A DNA stretch of 64,000 nucleotides from Bradyrhizobium sp. CSA207 (GTDB lineage: Bacteria; Pseudomonadota; Alphaproteobacteria; Rhizobiales; Xanthobacteraceae): NCBI RefSeq assembly GCF_029051685.1, contig NZ_JAACFT010000008.1, positions 62,001 to 126,000 on the forward strand, read 5' to 3'. Shown piece by piece: positions 17,740 through 25,500 of the stretch (its first letter is position 1; each line of letters begins with the position of its first letter). The notes beneath the pieces were generated by a model. That model did no database searches. It was given only the letters and a program-made list of their open reading frames with translations, and was not told the origin of the DNA. The position numbers and the translations under genes were made by a program.

Positions 17740-18972
17740 CTAATAGCCGCTGGTGTTCGCCGCGCCCGCGCCGAAGCGGCTGGCCGAGAACGCCCCGACC
17801 AACTCCGGTTCGAGCGCGCCTTGGGCGACCATGCGCGCGATCTCGAAGGTGTGGTTGGAGGCGAGCGTCACGCCGGAATGGCAGCAGGCGACGAAAGCGC
17901 CGGGATGGGTTTCCGACTGGTCGTAGATCGGAAAGCCGTCCTGCGGCATGACGCGGATGCCGGCCCAGCTCCTGACCACGTTGAGCCGCGCCAGATGCGG
18001 GAACATGCGCTGCGCGCGATCCGCCATCACGGCGCTGACGGAATGCTTCAGCGCGCGATCGTCGAGCTCGTCCTCCTTGCTGTCGCCGATCATCACCGTG
18101 CCCTCGTCGGTTTGGCGGATCGTGGTCAGCGGATGCGGCAGGAACGGCATGGTCCGCTCGGTCACCACGATCTGGCCGCGGGTCGGGCCCATCGGTGCGT
18201 AGAGACCGACCATCGGCGCCAGCGTCTGGTTGGCATTGCCGGCGGCGAGCACGACTTTGCTGGCGCGAAGCTCGCCCTTTGGCGTGGTCAGGCGGAATTC
18301 ACCGCCGCTCTTGCTGATCGCCGAGACCGGACGCTCCGGAAGATAGTCGATGCCGAATGCCTTGAAACCGGTGTGGAAGGCACGGAACGTGCGCAGCGAG
18401 TTGACGTGGCCGTCGAGCGGACAAAAGCTGCCGCCGGAGACCTCCGGACCGATCAGCGGCAGCGCCTTCTTCACCTCGGAGGCCGGCAACATCTCCATCT
18501 TGTAGTCGGCGGCACCAGCCTGATTGTGCATGCGCTTGACGAGCTCGGTGCGCTGGCCGAATTCGTCCTCGCCAAGCGTCAGATGGAAGCCGCCATTCTG
18601 CTGAAGCGCGACGTCGAGCCCCGTCTGCTGCTTCAACTCCGCCGCAAGCCTGCTCCATGCCTGTGACGCCTGCACGGTCCAGACCGTATAGGCCGGCATG
18701 CCCAAGCCCTTGCTCTGCACCCAGACCAGCGCAAAGTTCGCGCGCGAGGCGCGCTTGGTGATGTCGCCCTCGTCGAGCACGGCCACGCTCTTGCCGAGCC
18801 GGCCGAGGCCCCAGGCGATGGCGGAGCCGAGCAATCCGCCGCCGACGACGGCGACGTCGTAATCCCTAGAAGCTCCGTTCCGATTGAATCGGAACGGAAC
18901 TTCAGATTCTTGTTTAGACGCGTTTTCTTCACGCGAACCGGCGTCCACTTCGCTCGAAAACGCTCTAGACAT
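17740..18972 (-). CDS. FAD-dependent oxidoreductase (DAO family) with a repeat-derived N-terminus
   Basis: This is a second amine-oxidase-type flavoprotein, 410 residues. The FAD motif YDVAVVGGGLLGSAIAWGLG begins only at about residue 37; DAO-family members usually begin within a few residues of it. The preceding codons, about 2-34, are in-frame palindromic repeat DNA (separate entry), so the extension is a lineage-specific addition. Other family motifs are KVVLAAGNANQTLAP, GPTRGQIVV, SWAGIRVMPQDGFPIYD and CHSGVTLASNHTFEIA. The start ATG at 18972 has GGAG upstream and lies 8 bases after the permease gene, in the same operon. It may oxidise the imported compound or its intermediate before or after the HcnABC-like complex (inference). 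Confidence 0.87.
   Translation of the reverse strand: MSRAFSSEVDAGSREENASKQESEVPFRFNRNGASRDYDVAVVGGGLLGSAIAWGLGRLGKSVAVLDEGDITKRASRANFALVWVQSKGLGMPAYTVWTVQASQAWSRLAAELKQQTGLDVALQQNGGFHLTLGEDEFGQRTELVKRMHNQAGAADYKMEMLPASEVKKALPLIGPEVSGGSFCPLDGHVNSLRTFRAFHTGFKAFGIDYLPERPVSAISKSGGEFRLTTPKGELRASKVVLAAGNANQTLAPMVGLYAPMGPTRGQIVVTERTMPFLPHPLTTIRQTDEGTVMIGDSKEDELDDRALKHSVSAVMADRAQRMFPHLARLNVVRSWAGIRVMPQDGFPIYDQSETHPGAFVACCHSGVTLASNHTFEIARMVAQGALEPELVGAFSASRFGAGAANTSGY
18872..18969. repeat. palindromic repeat element inside a coding sequence
   Basis: The core at 18875-18897 is a perfect palindrome: 11-base arms (CCGTTCCGATT and its complement) around a single base. It continues to the right as a roughly 70-base tail rich in GCG/TTTTC motifs that ends in TCTAGA next to the start codon. 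I recognise this arrangement as one of the dispersed elements normally found between genes in Bradyrhizobium (recollection, not searched). Here it lies wholly within the first 34 codons of the flavoprotein gene and keeps the frame open. Confidence 0.75.
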
Positions 18973-18980
18973 GAGTTCTC

Positions 18981-19787
18981 CTATCGTCCCGTGTCGCCCT
19001 TGCCGGCGAGTACGCGGTCGAGCCCGTAGAAGCGGTCGAGCAGAATGAGGGCGGTCATGGTGATTGCGATCACGCAGGCCGAGACCGACGTCACCAGCGG
19101 ATCGATGTTGTCCTGGATGTAGAGGAACATGCGCACCGGCAGCGTCTCGGTGCCGGGTGCAGCAAGGAAGACGGTCATGGTGAGATCGTCGAAGGACTGG
19201 ATGAAGGCCAGCGCCCAGCCGCTGATGACGCCGGGCAGGATCAACGGCAGTGTGACGCGCCGAAACAATGTCCAGCCGCCGGCGCCGAGCGAGACCGCCG
19301 CCATCTCGACCGCGAGGTCCATGCCGGTCGCAGCCGCCAGCGTCAGCCGCAGCGCGAACGGAAACACGATGATAACATGCGCGATGATCAGCGCTGCAAA
19401 GCTTCCGCCCATACCGGCCGAGGTGAAGAAGCGCAGAAAGGCGATGCCGAGCACGACATGCGGGATCATCAGCGGCGACAGGAACAGCGCCGCGAGCGCA
19501 TCGCGGCCGCAGAAACGATAGCGCGCGATCGCCAGCGCCGCCGGGACCGCGAACAGCAGCGCGACGAAGGACGACAGCGCGCCGAGACCAAGGCTGACCC
19601 AGAAGGCATGGATGAATTCTGGGTAATTGGCGATTGTCCTGAACCAGCGCAGCGAGAAGCCGTTGGTCGGCAGCGACAGATAGCCTTCCGGCGTGAAGGC
19701 GACGAGGCAGACCACCAGGATCGGCGCCACCATGACGATGACGAAGATGGCGTGGAAGACCAGCGCGAGCGGTCCGTTCCGTCTCAT
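18981..19787 (-). CDS. ABC transporter permease, spermidine/putrescine type (PotC-like)
   Basis: This is an inner-membrane permease of 268 residues with six hydrophobic segments. It has the inner-membrane coupling (EAA) loop EMAAVSLGAGGWTLFRRVTLP and an ALFLSPLMIPHVVLGIAFLRFF stretch typical of PotC. It overlaps the upstream permease gene by 4 bases. It belongs to the four-gene import system at 18981-22751 that is shared with the amine oxidation genes downstream. Confidence 0.9.
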   Translation of the reverse strand: MRRNGPLALVFHAIFVIVMVAPILVVCLVAFTPEGYLSLPTNGFSLRWFRTIANYPEFIHAFWVSLGLGALSSFVALLFAVPAALAIARYRFCGRDALAALFLSPLMIPHVVLGIAFLRFFTSAGMGGSFAALIIAHVIIVFPFALRLTLAAATGMDLAVEMAAVSLGAGGWTLFRRVTLPLILPGVISGWALAFIQSFDDLTMTVFLAAPGTETLPVRMFLYIQDNIDPLVTSVSACVIAITMTALILLDRFYGLDRVLAGKGDTGR

Positions 19788-20659
19788 CGGAACACCTCGG
19801 CATAGCGCCGCTCGATCAGCGCGTTGCTGCCGACGACGATCAGAACCAGCGCCACCAGCAAGAGCGTGGCGACCGCAGCCCCGAGCGGCCAGTCCAGCGT
19901 GTTGAGAAACTCGTCATAAGCGAGCGTCGCTGCGACCTTGAGCCGGCGCCCGCCGATGATCGCCGGCGTTGCGAAGGCGCTGGCCGACAGCGAGAACACG
20001 ATGATCGCGCCCGACAGCACACCCGGCATGATCTGCGGCATGATGATGCGGCGGATGATGGTCACGGGGCTCGCGCCGAGCGACAGCGCGGCATTCTCGA
20101 TCTGCGGATCGAGCCGCTGCAGCGCCGCCCACACCGACAGCACCATGAACGGCATCATCACATGCGCCAGCGCAACCACCATGCCTGTTTCGGTGAACAT
20201 GAAGGGAATGGGGGAGCGGATCAGCCCGGCTGACATCATGAGCTTGTTGACGAGCCCATTGTTGCCGCCGAACAACAGCGCCCATCCAAGCGTACGCGCC
20301 ACGACGGAGATCAGCAGCGGCCCGAGAATGACGAGCAGGAAAAAGCTCTTCCAGCGTCCGCTCATGCGGTTGAGAATGTAGGCTTCGGGCGCACCCAACA
20401 CCGCGGTGAGCAGCGTGGTCAGGATCGCGATGCGAAAGGTTCGCCCGAACATCTCGGCGTAATAGGAATCGGTCGCGATCTCGCGCCAGTTCTTGAGGAT
20501 GAAGACGGGCTCGATGCCCTTGTACTGGCCCCAATCGTGGAACGACAGCATCACCGTCATCGCCAGCGGAATCAGCAGCACGCCGACGAACAGCATCAAG
20601 GCAGGCGCCGTCAGCGCCCAGGGCGCACGCGCACTGCGTTCCTCGGCGGCCGTGCTCAT
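19784..20659 (-). CDS. ABC transporter permease, spermidine/putrescine type (PotB-like)
   Basis: This is the partner permease, 291 residues, with six membrane segments and an N-terminal cytoplasmic tail. The coupling loop ENAALSLGASPVTIIRRIIMPQ is clear, preceded by the VMMPFMVLSVWAALQRLDP segment. The start overlaps the ATPase gene stop by 4 bases and the end overlaps the PotC-like start by 4 bases, so all are coupled. Confidence 0.9.
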   Translation of the reverse strand: MSTAAEERSARAPWALTAPALMLFVGVLLIPLAMTVMLSFHDWGQYKGIEPVFILKNWREIATDSYYAEMFGRTFRIAILTTLLTAVLGAPEAYILNRMSGRWKSFFLLVILGPLLISVVARTLGWALLFGGNNGLVNKLMMSAGLIRSPIPFMFTETGMVVALAHVMMPFMVLSVWAALQRLDPQIENAALSLGASPVTIIRRIIMPQIMPGVLSGAIIVFSLSASAFATPAIIGGRRLKVAATLAYDEFLNTLDWPLGAAVATLLLVALVLIVVGSNALIERRYAEVFR

Positions 20660-21693
20660 GCGGAGGCTCCGCGCACGCTCATGTCCTCCGGACGCCAGGC
20701 AAGGCGAACGGCCTCGCCTTCGACCGGCTGGGACTGGCCGTCATTCTGGCGGATCACGATCGCCGGACCGCATTCGCTCTCGCATTGAAACAGCCAGTGA
20801 TTGCCCTGGAAGATGCGGGTGACGATTTTTGCCGTGAGGCCAGCATCGCCGAACCCGATCCGTTCGGGACGAATGCTGACCGTCACGGGGCCACTGAGTC
20901 CGGCAGGCGCCGGCGCGCTCCACGAGCCGGCGATCAATCGCGCAGGCGCACTGGTCCGATCGATCGTCGCGGCAAAATCGTTGGTCTTGCCGAGAAACTG
21001 CGAGACAAAGGCCGAGGCCGGACGCTCATAGGTCTCTTGCGGGGTCGCGATCTGCTCGATGCGGCCCTGGCTCATCACAACGATGCGGTCGGACAGCGAC
21101 ATCGCCTCGTTCTGGTCGTGTGTGACCAGGATCGTGGTGGTGCCAATGGTGCGCTGGATCTGGCGCAGCTCGATCTGCATCTCCTCGCGCAGCTTCGCGT
21201 CGAGATTCGACAACGGCTCGTCGAGCAGCAGTACGCTCGGCTTGATCACCAGCGCACGCGCCAGCGCCACGCGCTGTTGCTGGCCGCCGGACATGCGGCG
21301 CGGGTGACGGTCCTCATAGCCGGCGAGCCCGACCATCGCGAGCGCGGCGCGGACGCGCTCGGCCCGCTCACCGCGCGCCACCTTGCGCATCTCGAGGCCA
21401 AAGGCGACGTTCTCCGCCGCGGTCATGTGCGGGAACAGCGCGTAGCTCTGGAACACGATGCCGAGCCCGCGCTTGGCCGGATGGATCGCGGTGAGGTCCT
21501 TGCCCTCGAGGCGGATCACGCCGCGCGTGGGATCAAGGAAGCCCGCGATCATCTGCAACGTCGTGGTCTTGCCGCAGCCGGAGGGGCCGAGGAAGGAGAT
21601 GAACTCCCCCTTACCCACCGCAAGACTGAAGTCGTCGACCACAGTCTGCGCCCCGAACTGCTTGGCGACCCGATCGAGCTCGAGATAGGCCAC
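20656..21693 (-). CDS. ABC transporter ATP-binding protein, PotA-like
   Basis: This is the ATPase of the importer, 345 residues. It has Walker A GPSGCGKTT, Q-loop VFQSYALFPHM, signature [16 protein letters not shown], Walker B VLLLDEPLSNLD and the switch His in ILVTHDQNEAMS. A C-terminal TOBE-type regulatory domain follows (residues about 260-345). The start is set at GTG 21693, which has GGAGA 9 bases upstream and gives the usual VAYLELDRVAKQFG beginning; a longer open frame upstream overlaps the binding-protein gene. Confidence 0.9.
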   Translation of the reverse strand: MAYLELDRVAKQFGAQTVVDDFSLAVGKGEFISFLGPSGCGKTTTLQMIAGFLDPTRGVIRLEGKDLTAIHPAKRGLGIVFQSYALFPHMTAAENVAFGLEMRKVARGERAERVRAALAMVGLAGYEDRHPRRMSGGQQQRVALARALVIKPSVLLLDEPLSNLDAKLREEMQIELRQIQRTIGTTTILVTHDQNEAMSLSDRIVVMSQGRIEQIATPQETYERPASAFVSQFLGKTNDFAATIDRTSAPARLIAGSWSAPAPAGLSGPVTVSIRPERIGFGDAGLTAKIVTRIFQGNHWLFQCESECGPAIVIRQNDGQSQPVEGEAVRLAWRPEDMSVRGASA

Positions 21694-21716
21694 GGCACTG
21701 TCTCCGGTGTGACCGA

Positions 21717-22751
21717 TCAGCGCTCGACCTCGCGATTCCAGCGCTTGGTCCACTCCTCGCGCTTCTCGTTGATCACCGTCCAATCCGGATTGTAGAGCTT
21801 TGCCGCGCGCTCGCCGATCGGCGCCATCTTGCCGAGCTCCGGCGGAATCACGAGCGATTTCAGCACCGGGCCGTAGCCGTAGTCCTTCAACAACACGAGC
21901 TGGATTTTTGGGTCGAGCAGCATCTTGATGAAGCTCGAAGCCAGCGGCGAAGCGTTGGGCTTGGTGATGGGACAGGCGGTCGTCAGCAGCGTTGCCGCGC
22001 CTTCCTTCGGGTAGACGAAGTCGACCGGAAAGCCGGTGTTGGCAAAGCTCTGCACGCGGCCGGTGCCCCACACCGCGATCGCGGCCTGGCCGGACTGGAA
22101 CAGCTCGGTCATCTTGCCCGGCGACGGCTCATAGGCCAGCACGTTCGGATTGATGTCGTTCTTGAAGATCTTGAAGCCGGAATCGACATTGGACTCGCCG
22201 CCGCCGTTCATCTTCGACAGCATCACCAGCGCCTCTAGGCCGTAGGTGTTGTTGATCGGCGGGATGACGAGCTGCTTGGCGTATTTCGTATCCTTGAGGT
22301 CGTTCCAGGAGGTTGGCGGCGCCCAGCCCTTCTCCGCAAACACCTTGGTGTTGTACATCAGGCCGGTCGCGACGATGCCGATCGCGACGGCGCGATCGTC
22401 CTTGAAGCGGGCGGTGTCGTAGAGACCGGCCGGCAGGCCGTCGAGCTTGCCGCAAAAGCCGAGCTGGATCGCCTGATACATCGGGCCGTCGTCGACGATG
22501 GCAACGTCGATCTGCTGATTGCCCTTCTGCGCCTGGAGTTTTGCCAGCGTGTCGGTGGAATTGCCGGCGACGTATTCGACCTTGACGCCGTTCTCCTTCT
22601 CGAAGGACGGGATCACCTCGTCGCGGATCGTCTTCTCGAACGAGCCGCCGTAGCCGGCGACGTAGAGCGTTTTCTGCTGCGCCGAGGCGATCGACGGGGC
22701 GGCGGCGAGCGCTGCGATGCTGACCGCTGTCAGAAGGCGAAAAGTCTTCAT
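21717..22751 (-). CDS. ABC transporter substrate-binding protein, PotD/spermidine-putrescine-like
   Basis: This is the periplasmic receptor for the importer, 344 residues, with a Sec signal peptide (MKTFRLLTAVSIAALAAAPS, cleavage near ASA-Q). The mature part begins KTLYVAGYGGSFEKTIRDEV, as in extracellular-solute-binding family 1/8 proteins that bind polyamines and related cations. It is the first gene of the nine-gene operon. A 277-base gap separates it from a divergent LysR gene, so the operon promoter lies there. Confidence 0.9.
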   Translation of the reverse strand: MKTFRLLTAVSIAALAAAPSIASAQQKTLYVAGYGGSFEKTIRDEVIPSFEKENGVKVEYVAGNSTDTLAKLQAQKGNQQIDVAIVDDGPMYQAIQLGFCGKLDGLPAGLYDTARFKDDRAVAIGIVATGLMYNTKVFAEKGWAPPTSWNDLKDTKYAKQLVIPPINNTYGLEALVMLSKMNGGGESNVDSGFKIFKNDINPNVLAYEPSPGKMTELFQSGQAAIAVWGTGRVQSFANTGFPVDFVYPKEGAATLLTTACPITKPNASPLASSFIKMLLDPKIQLVLLKDYGYGPVLKSLVIPPELGKMAPIGERAAKLYNPDWTVINEKREEWTKRWNREVER

Positions 22752-23028
22752 GTGGTCCGATCTCCAATACCGGGATGAGGTGACGTGCCGATGAGTCTCG
22801 CGAGGCCAAAACGCATCCCACCTGTCCTTCGGCGCAATTCCCCTCTGTCCAGGGCTCCGGCCCCTGCCCAGCGGTATTGCTGCAATCCGGAGAGCTTCGA
22901 AGCCCTCCAGATTGCCGAAAAAGCGGGCTGTCTCCAGCTCTGATGAAAAAGATCGCAAACCTTCACTTCCATCGTCCAATGAATAATGGCACCTTCTGCA
23001 TGCCTAAATATTATGAATGGAAATCAGA

Positions 23029-23949
23029 ATGGCGCGGATCAATTCGCGGCAGGTGGAAGCTTTCCGCGCGACCATGCTGACGGGTAGCGTGACCGAGGCA
23101 GCGGCGCTGATGGCGGTGACCCAGCCAGCGGTCAGCCGCCTGCTGCGCGACTTCCAGGCGCTGCTTAAGATGGAGTTGTTCGAGCGGCGCGGCACCGGGC
23201 TGGTGCCGACTGCCGCCGCAACCGCGCTTTACACCGAAGTCGAACGATCGTTCGTCGGCCTCGAACGCATCACCGCCGCCGCCGAGGAGATCCGCGGCCG
23301 CCGCACCGGCTCGCTGCGGATCGCTGCACTGCCGGCGCTGTCGAACGGCTATTTGCCGCGGCTCGCCGGACATTTCCTCAAAGAGCGGCCCAACCTCAAC
23401 CTCGCCTTCTTCGGCGTGATCTCGCCGATCGTGGTCGACTGGGTGCTGAACAATCAATGCGACATCGGCTTTGCCGAGGTGCCGATCGCCCATTCCGGCC
23501 TGCCGAGCCTGCGGCTGCCGTCACTGGCGCGCGTCGCGGTGCTGCCGACTGGACATCGGCTGGCCAAAAAAGAAGTGCTGGAGCCGCGCGATTTCGAGGG
23601 TGAGACGTTCATCTCGCTGTCAGCGGGGTCGTCAAGTCGCCACCTCGTCGACCAGGTCTTTCACCGCAGCGACGTCCGCCGCGTGCTGCGGGTCGAGACG
23701 ACGCTGTCGGAGATCATGTGCGGCATGGTGTCGTCGGGGCTCGGGGTCTCGATCTGCGATCCCTTCACCGCGCAGGAATTCTCCACCCGCGGCGTCGTCG
23801 TGCGCCGCTTCCTGCCGCGCATCGACTTCGAATTCTCCGCCGTCTTTCCCGCGCAGCGCAGCCCCTCACCGGTGGCCCTGGATCTCGTCGAGACCATGCG
23901 CAAGGCGCTTGGAGAATTCGAGGATCAAAACGGAATGGCGTTGGGTTAG
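23029..23949 (+). CDS. LysR family transcriptional regulator
   Basis: This is a 306-residue regulator. Residues about 5-65 form the helix-turn-helix (RQVEAFRATMLTGSVTEAA, TQPAVSRLLRDFQ) and the rest is the effector-binding part. The ATG at 23029 is chosen because GGAA lies about 10 bases upstream; an in-frame ATG four codons earlier is also possible. It is divergent from the PotD-like gene and is the probable regulator of the operon at 14518-22751. The gap 22752-23028 holds no gene; its right part is AT-rich (ATAAT at 22983, ATTAT at 23010) and may contain the operator. Confidence 0.9.
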   Translation: MARINSRQVEAFRATMLTGSVTEAAALMAVTQPAVSRLLRDFQALLKMELFERRGTGLVPTAAATALYTEVERSFVGLERITAAAEEIRGRRTGSLRIAALPALSNGYLPRLAGHFLKERPNLNLAFFGVISPIVVDWVLNNQCDIGFAEVPIAHSGLPSLRLPSLARVAVLPTGHRLAKKEVLEPRDFEGETFISLSAGSSSRHLVDQVFHRSDVRRVLRVETTLSEIMCGMVSSGLGVSICDPFTAQEFSTRGVVVRRFLPRIDFEFSAVFPAQRSPSPVALDLVETMRKALGEFEDQNGMALG

Positions 23950-23975
23950 ACGATGCAAGCCGCGGGCTCGTTCAA

Positions 23976-24094
23976 CCTCTCCCGCTTGCGGGAGAGGTCG
24001 GCGCGTAGCTCCGGGTGACGGCTATCTCCACACGGGGAGTGTCCCGTTGTGGAGAGAGCCCTCTCCCCCGCCCTCTCCCGCAAGCGGGAGAGGG
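23976..24094. repeat. pair of GC-rich palindromes flanking a convergent gene end
   Basis: Two near-identical palindromes, CCTCTCCCGCTTGCGGGAGA... at 23976-23997 and CCTCTCCCGCAAGCGGGAGA... at 24072-24093, frame about 75 bases of intervening sequence that includes a further imperfect hairpin (CACACGGGGAGTGTCCCGTTGTG). They lie between the ends of the convergent LysR and amidohydrolase genes and may serve as a bidirectional transcription end. The same family occurs at 44551-44695 and 57281-57340. Confidence 0.7.
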
Positions 24095-24126
24095 AGCGCA
24101 CTTTCTTCGTGGCGACCCGAAGCGCC

Positions 24127-25500
24127 TCAGCCGTTGAACGCGGCCTGTGCCTCCGGCAAATCCCAGATCTTGCCGATCGCCGCGGTGCCTGCAGCCGTAA
24201 TTGCCGCTTCATCCGCGCCGAGATAACGGCCGGCATCGACCAGCACGCGGCCATCGACAACGACCTGATCGATATTGGCGCGGTTGGCGAGCGCGATCAG
24301 CGCACGGCGCGGGTCGAACAGCGGTTGAAGATGCGGATGGGTGAGGTCGACGACGGTGAGGTCGGCGGTTGCGCCCGGCTCGATCCGGCCGAGATCCGGC
24401 CGCCTGATGACGTCGGCGGCAACCGCCGTATTCGCCTCGATCAGCTCCGGCGAGTTGGCGACATCGGCGCGCTGCGAAGTGGTCTTGGAGATGAATGAGG
24501 CGGCGTTGAGCTCGCCGAGCAGGTCCATGTTGTAGCCGTCGGTGCCGACCACGGTGCGGACGCCGTGTTCTGCGAACCGGCTGAAGGCTGCGGTGATGCC
24601 GGCGCGCGCAAACACCCGGGGGCAGTTCAGCACGGTCATGCTGCGCGCCGCCATCAGCTTGAGATCGTCATCTGTGCTGAACATGCAATGCGCCGCCATC
24701 AGGTCCGGCGCAAGCAGGCCGAGCCAGTCCAGATATTGCGCTGGCGTGCGGCCGCCATAGCGCTTGCCGATGGTCTCGACCTCGGCGCGGCTCTGCGCCA
24801 TGTGGGTGGTGATGGGCACGCCAAGCTCGCGCGCACGCGTCGCGCAAGCCTTCAGCAAATCCGGGCCGCAAGTGTCGGTGGCATGCGGGCTCATCGCAAG
24901 GCCGATGCGGCCGTCGCCGCGATTGTTCCAGCGCTGATAGAGCGCGTCCCAGGTCACCATGTCGGCGGTGCCGTCGTCGCCGGCATAGTGGACCACGCCA
25001 TCGGGGCCGGCCTTGGCGTCTGAGGTGGAGAAGAGATAGGGCGCGCCGTAGAAGCGGATGCCCATCTCCTCGGCGGCATCGAACATCTCGGGAATCGAGT
25101 TGCGGAATGGCTCCATCACCGTGGTGGCGCCACCTTTGAGAAGCTGGAGGACGCCGAGCCGCGCCACCGCGAGACGTTCCTCCGCCGACAGCAGATCGGC
25201 GCCGCGCTTGGTCAGCGGCAGCAGTACCGTATAGACGATGCTCTGGTTGTTGCGGCGGCCGTTGCCGTCCTCGGTGTGGCTGCGCGCCACCGCCTCAGAG
25301 AAGCAGTGATTGTGCAGGTTCAACAGGCCCGGCAGCACGAAGCGGCCGGGGCGATCGTAGACCTGATCCGCGCTCGGCCTGTCGCGCGTGACCGCGGCGA
25401 TCTTCTTGCCTTCGATCAGGACCCAGTGGTCGCGCAGAACGTCCTGCGCGCCGTCCTTGCGTGACAGCACATAGCTGCCGAAGATTGCGATCGTGCTCAT
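24127..25500 (-). CDS. amidohydrolase family protein (ATZ/TRZ / 8-oxoguanine deaminase-like)
   Basis: This is a metal-dependent deaminase/chlorohydrolase-type enzyme of 457 residues. The metal ligands are visible: His-x-His in LLNLHNHCFSEAVARS, His in ITTHMAQSRAEVE, His in SPHATDTCG and Asp in VVGTDGYNMD. A C-terminal GRIEPGATADLTVVDL closes the composite barrel/sandwich fold. The start is the ATG overlapping the stop of the upstream binding-protein gene by 4 bases. As the last gene of the operon that starts at 32960, it may deaminate or hydrolyse a heterocycle related to hydantoins (inference). Confidence 0.88.
   Translation of the reverse strand: MSTIAIFGSYVLSRKDGAQDVLRDHWVLIEGKKIAAVTRDRPSADQVYDRPGRFVLPGLLNLHNHCFSEAVARSHTEDGNGRRNNQSIVYTVLLPLTKRGADLLSAEERLAVARLGVLQLLKGGATTVMEPFRNSIPEMFDAAEEMGIRFYGAPYLFSTSDAKAGPDGVVHYAGDDGTADMVTWDALYQRWNNRGDGRIGLAMSPHATDTCGPDLLKACATRARELGVPITTHMAQSRAEVETIGKRYGGRTPAQYLDWLGLLAPDLMAAHCMFSTDDDLKLMAARSMTVLNCPRVFARAGITAAFSRFAEHGVRTVVGTDGYNMDLLGELNAASFISKTTSQRADVANSPELIEANTAVAADVIRRPDLGRIEPGATADLTVVDLTHPHLQPLFDPRRALIALANRANIDQVVVDGRVLVDAGRYLGADEAAITAAGTAAIGKIWDLPEAQAAFNG

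Noticed and set aside
16396..19803. Extended upstream parts of the flavoprotein frames (fusions with permease or 2Fe-2S genes)
   Set aside because: The extra N-terminal residues are out-of-phase readings of the neighbouring genes; overlapping ATGA starts explain the true gene borders.
23971..24100. CRISPR-like repeated palindromes
   Set aside because: Only two copies with one irregular spacer are present and they are dispersed gene-end repeats, not an array; no cas gene is nearby.
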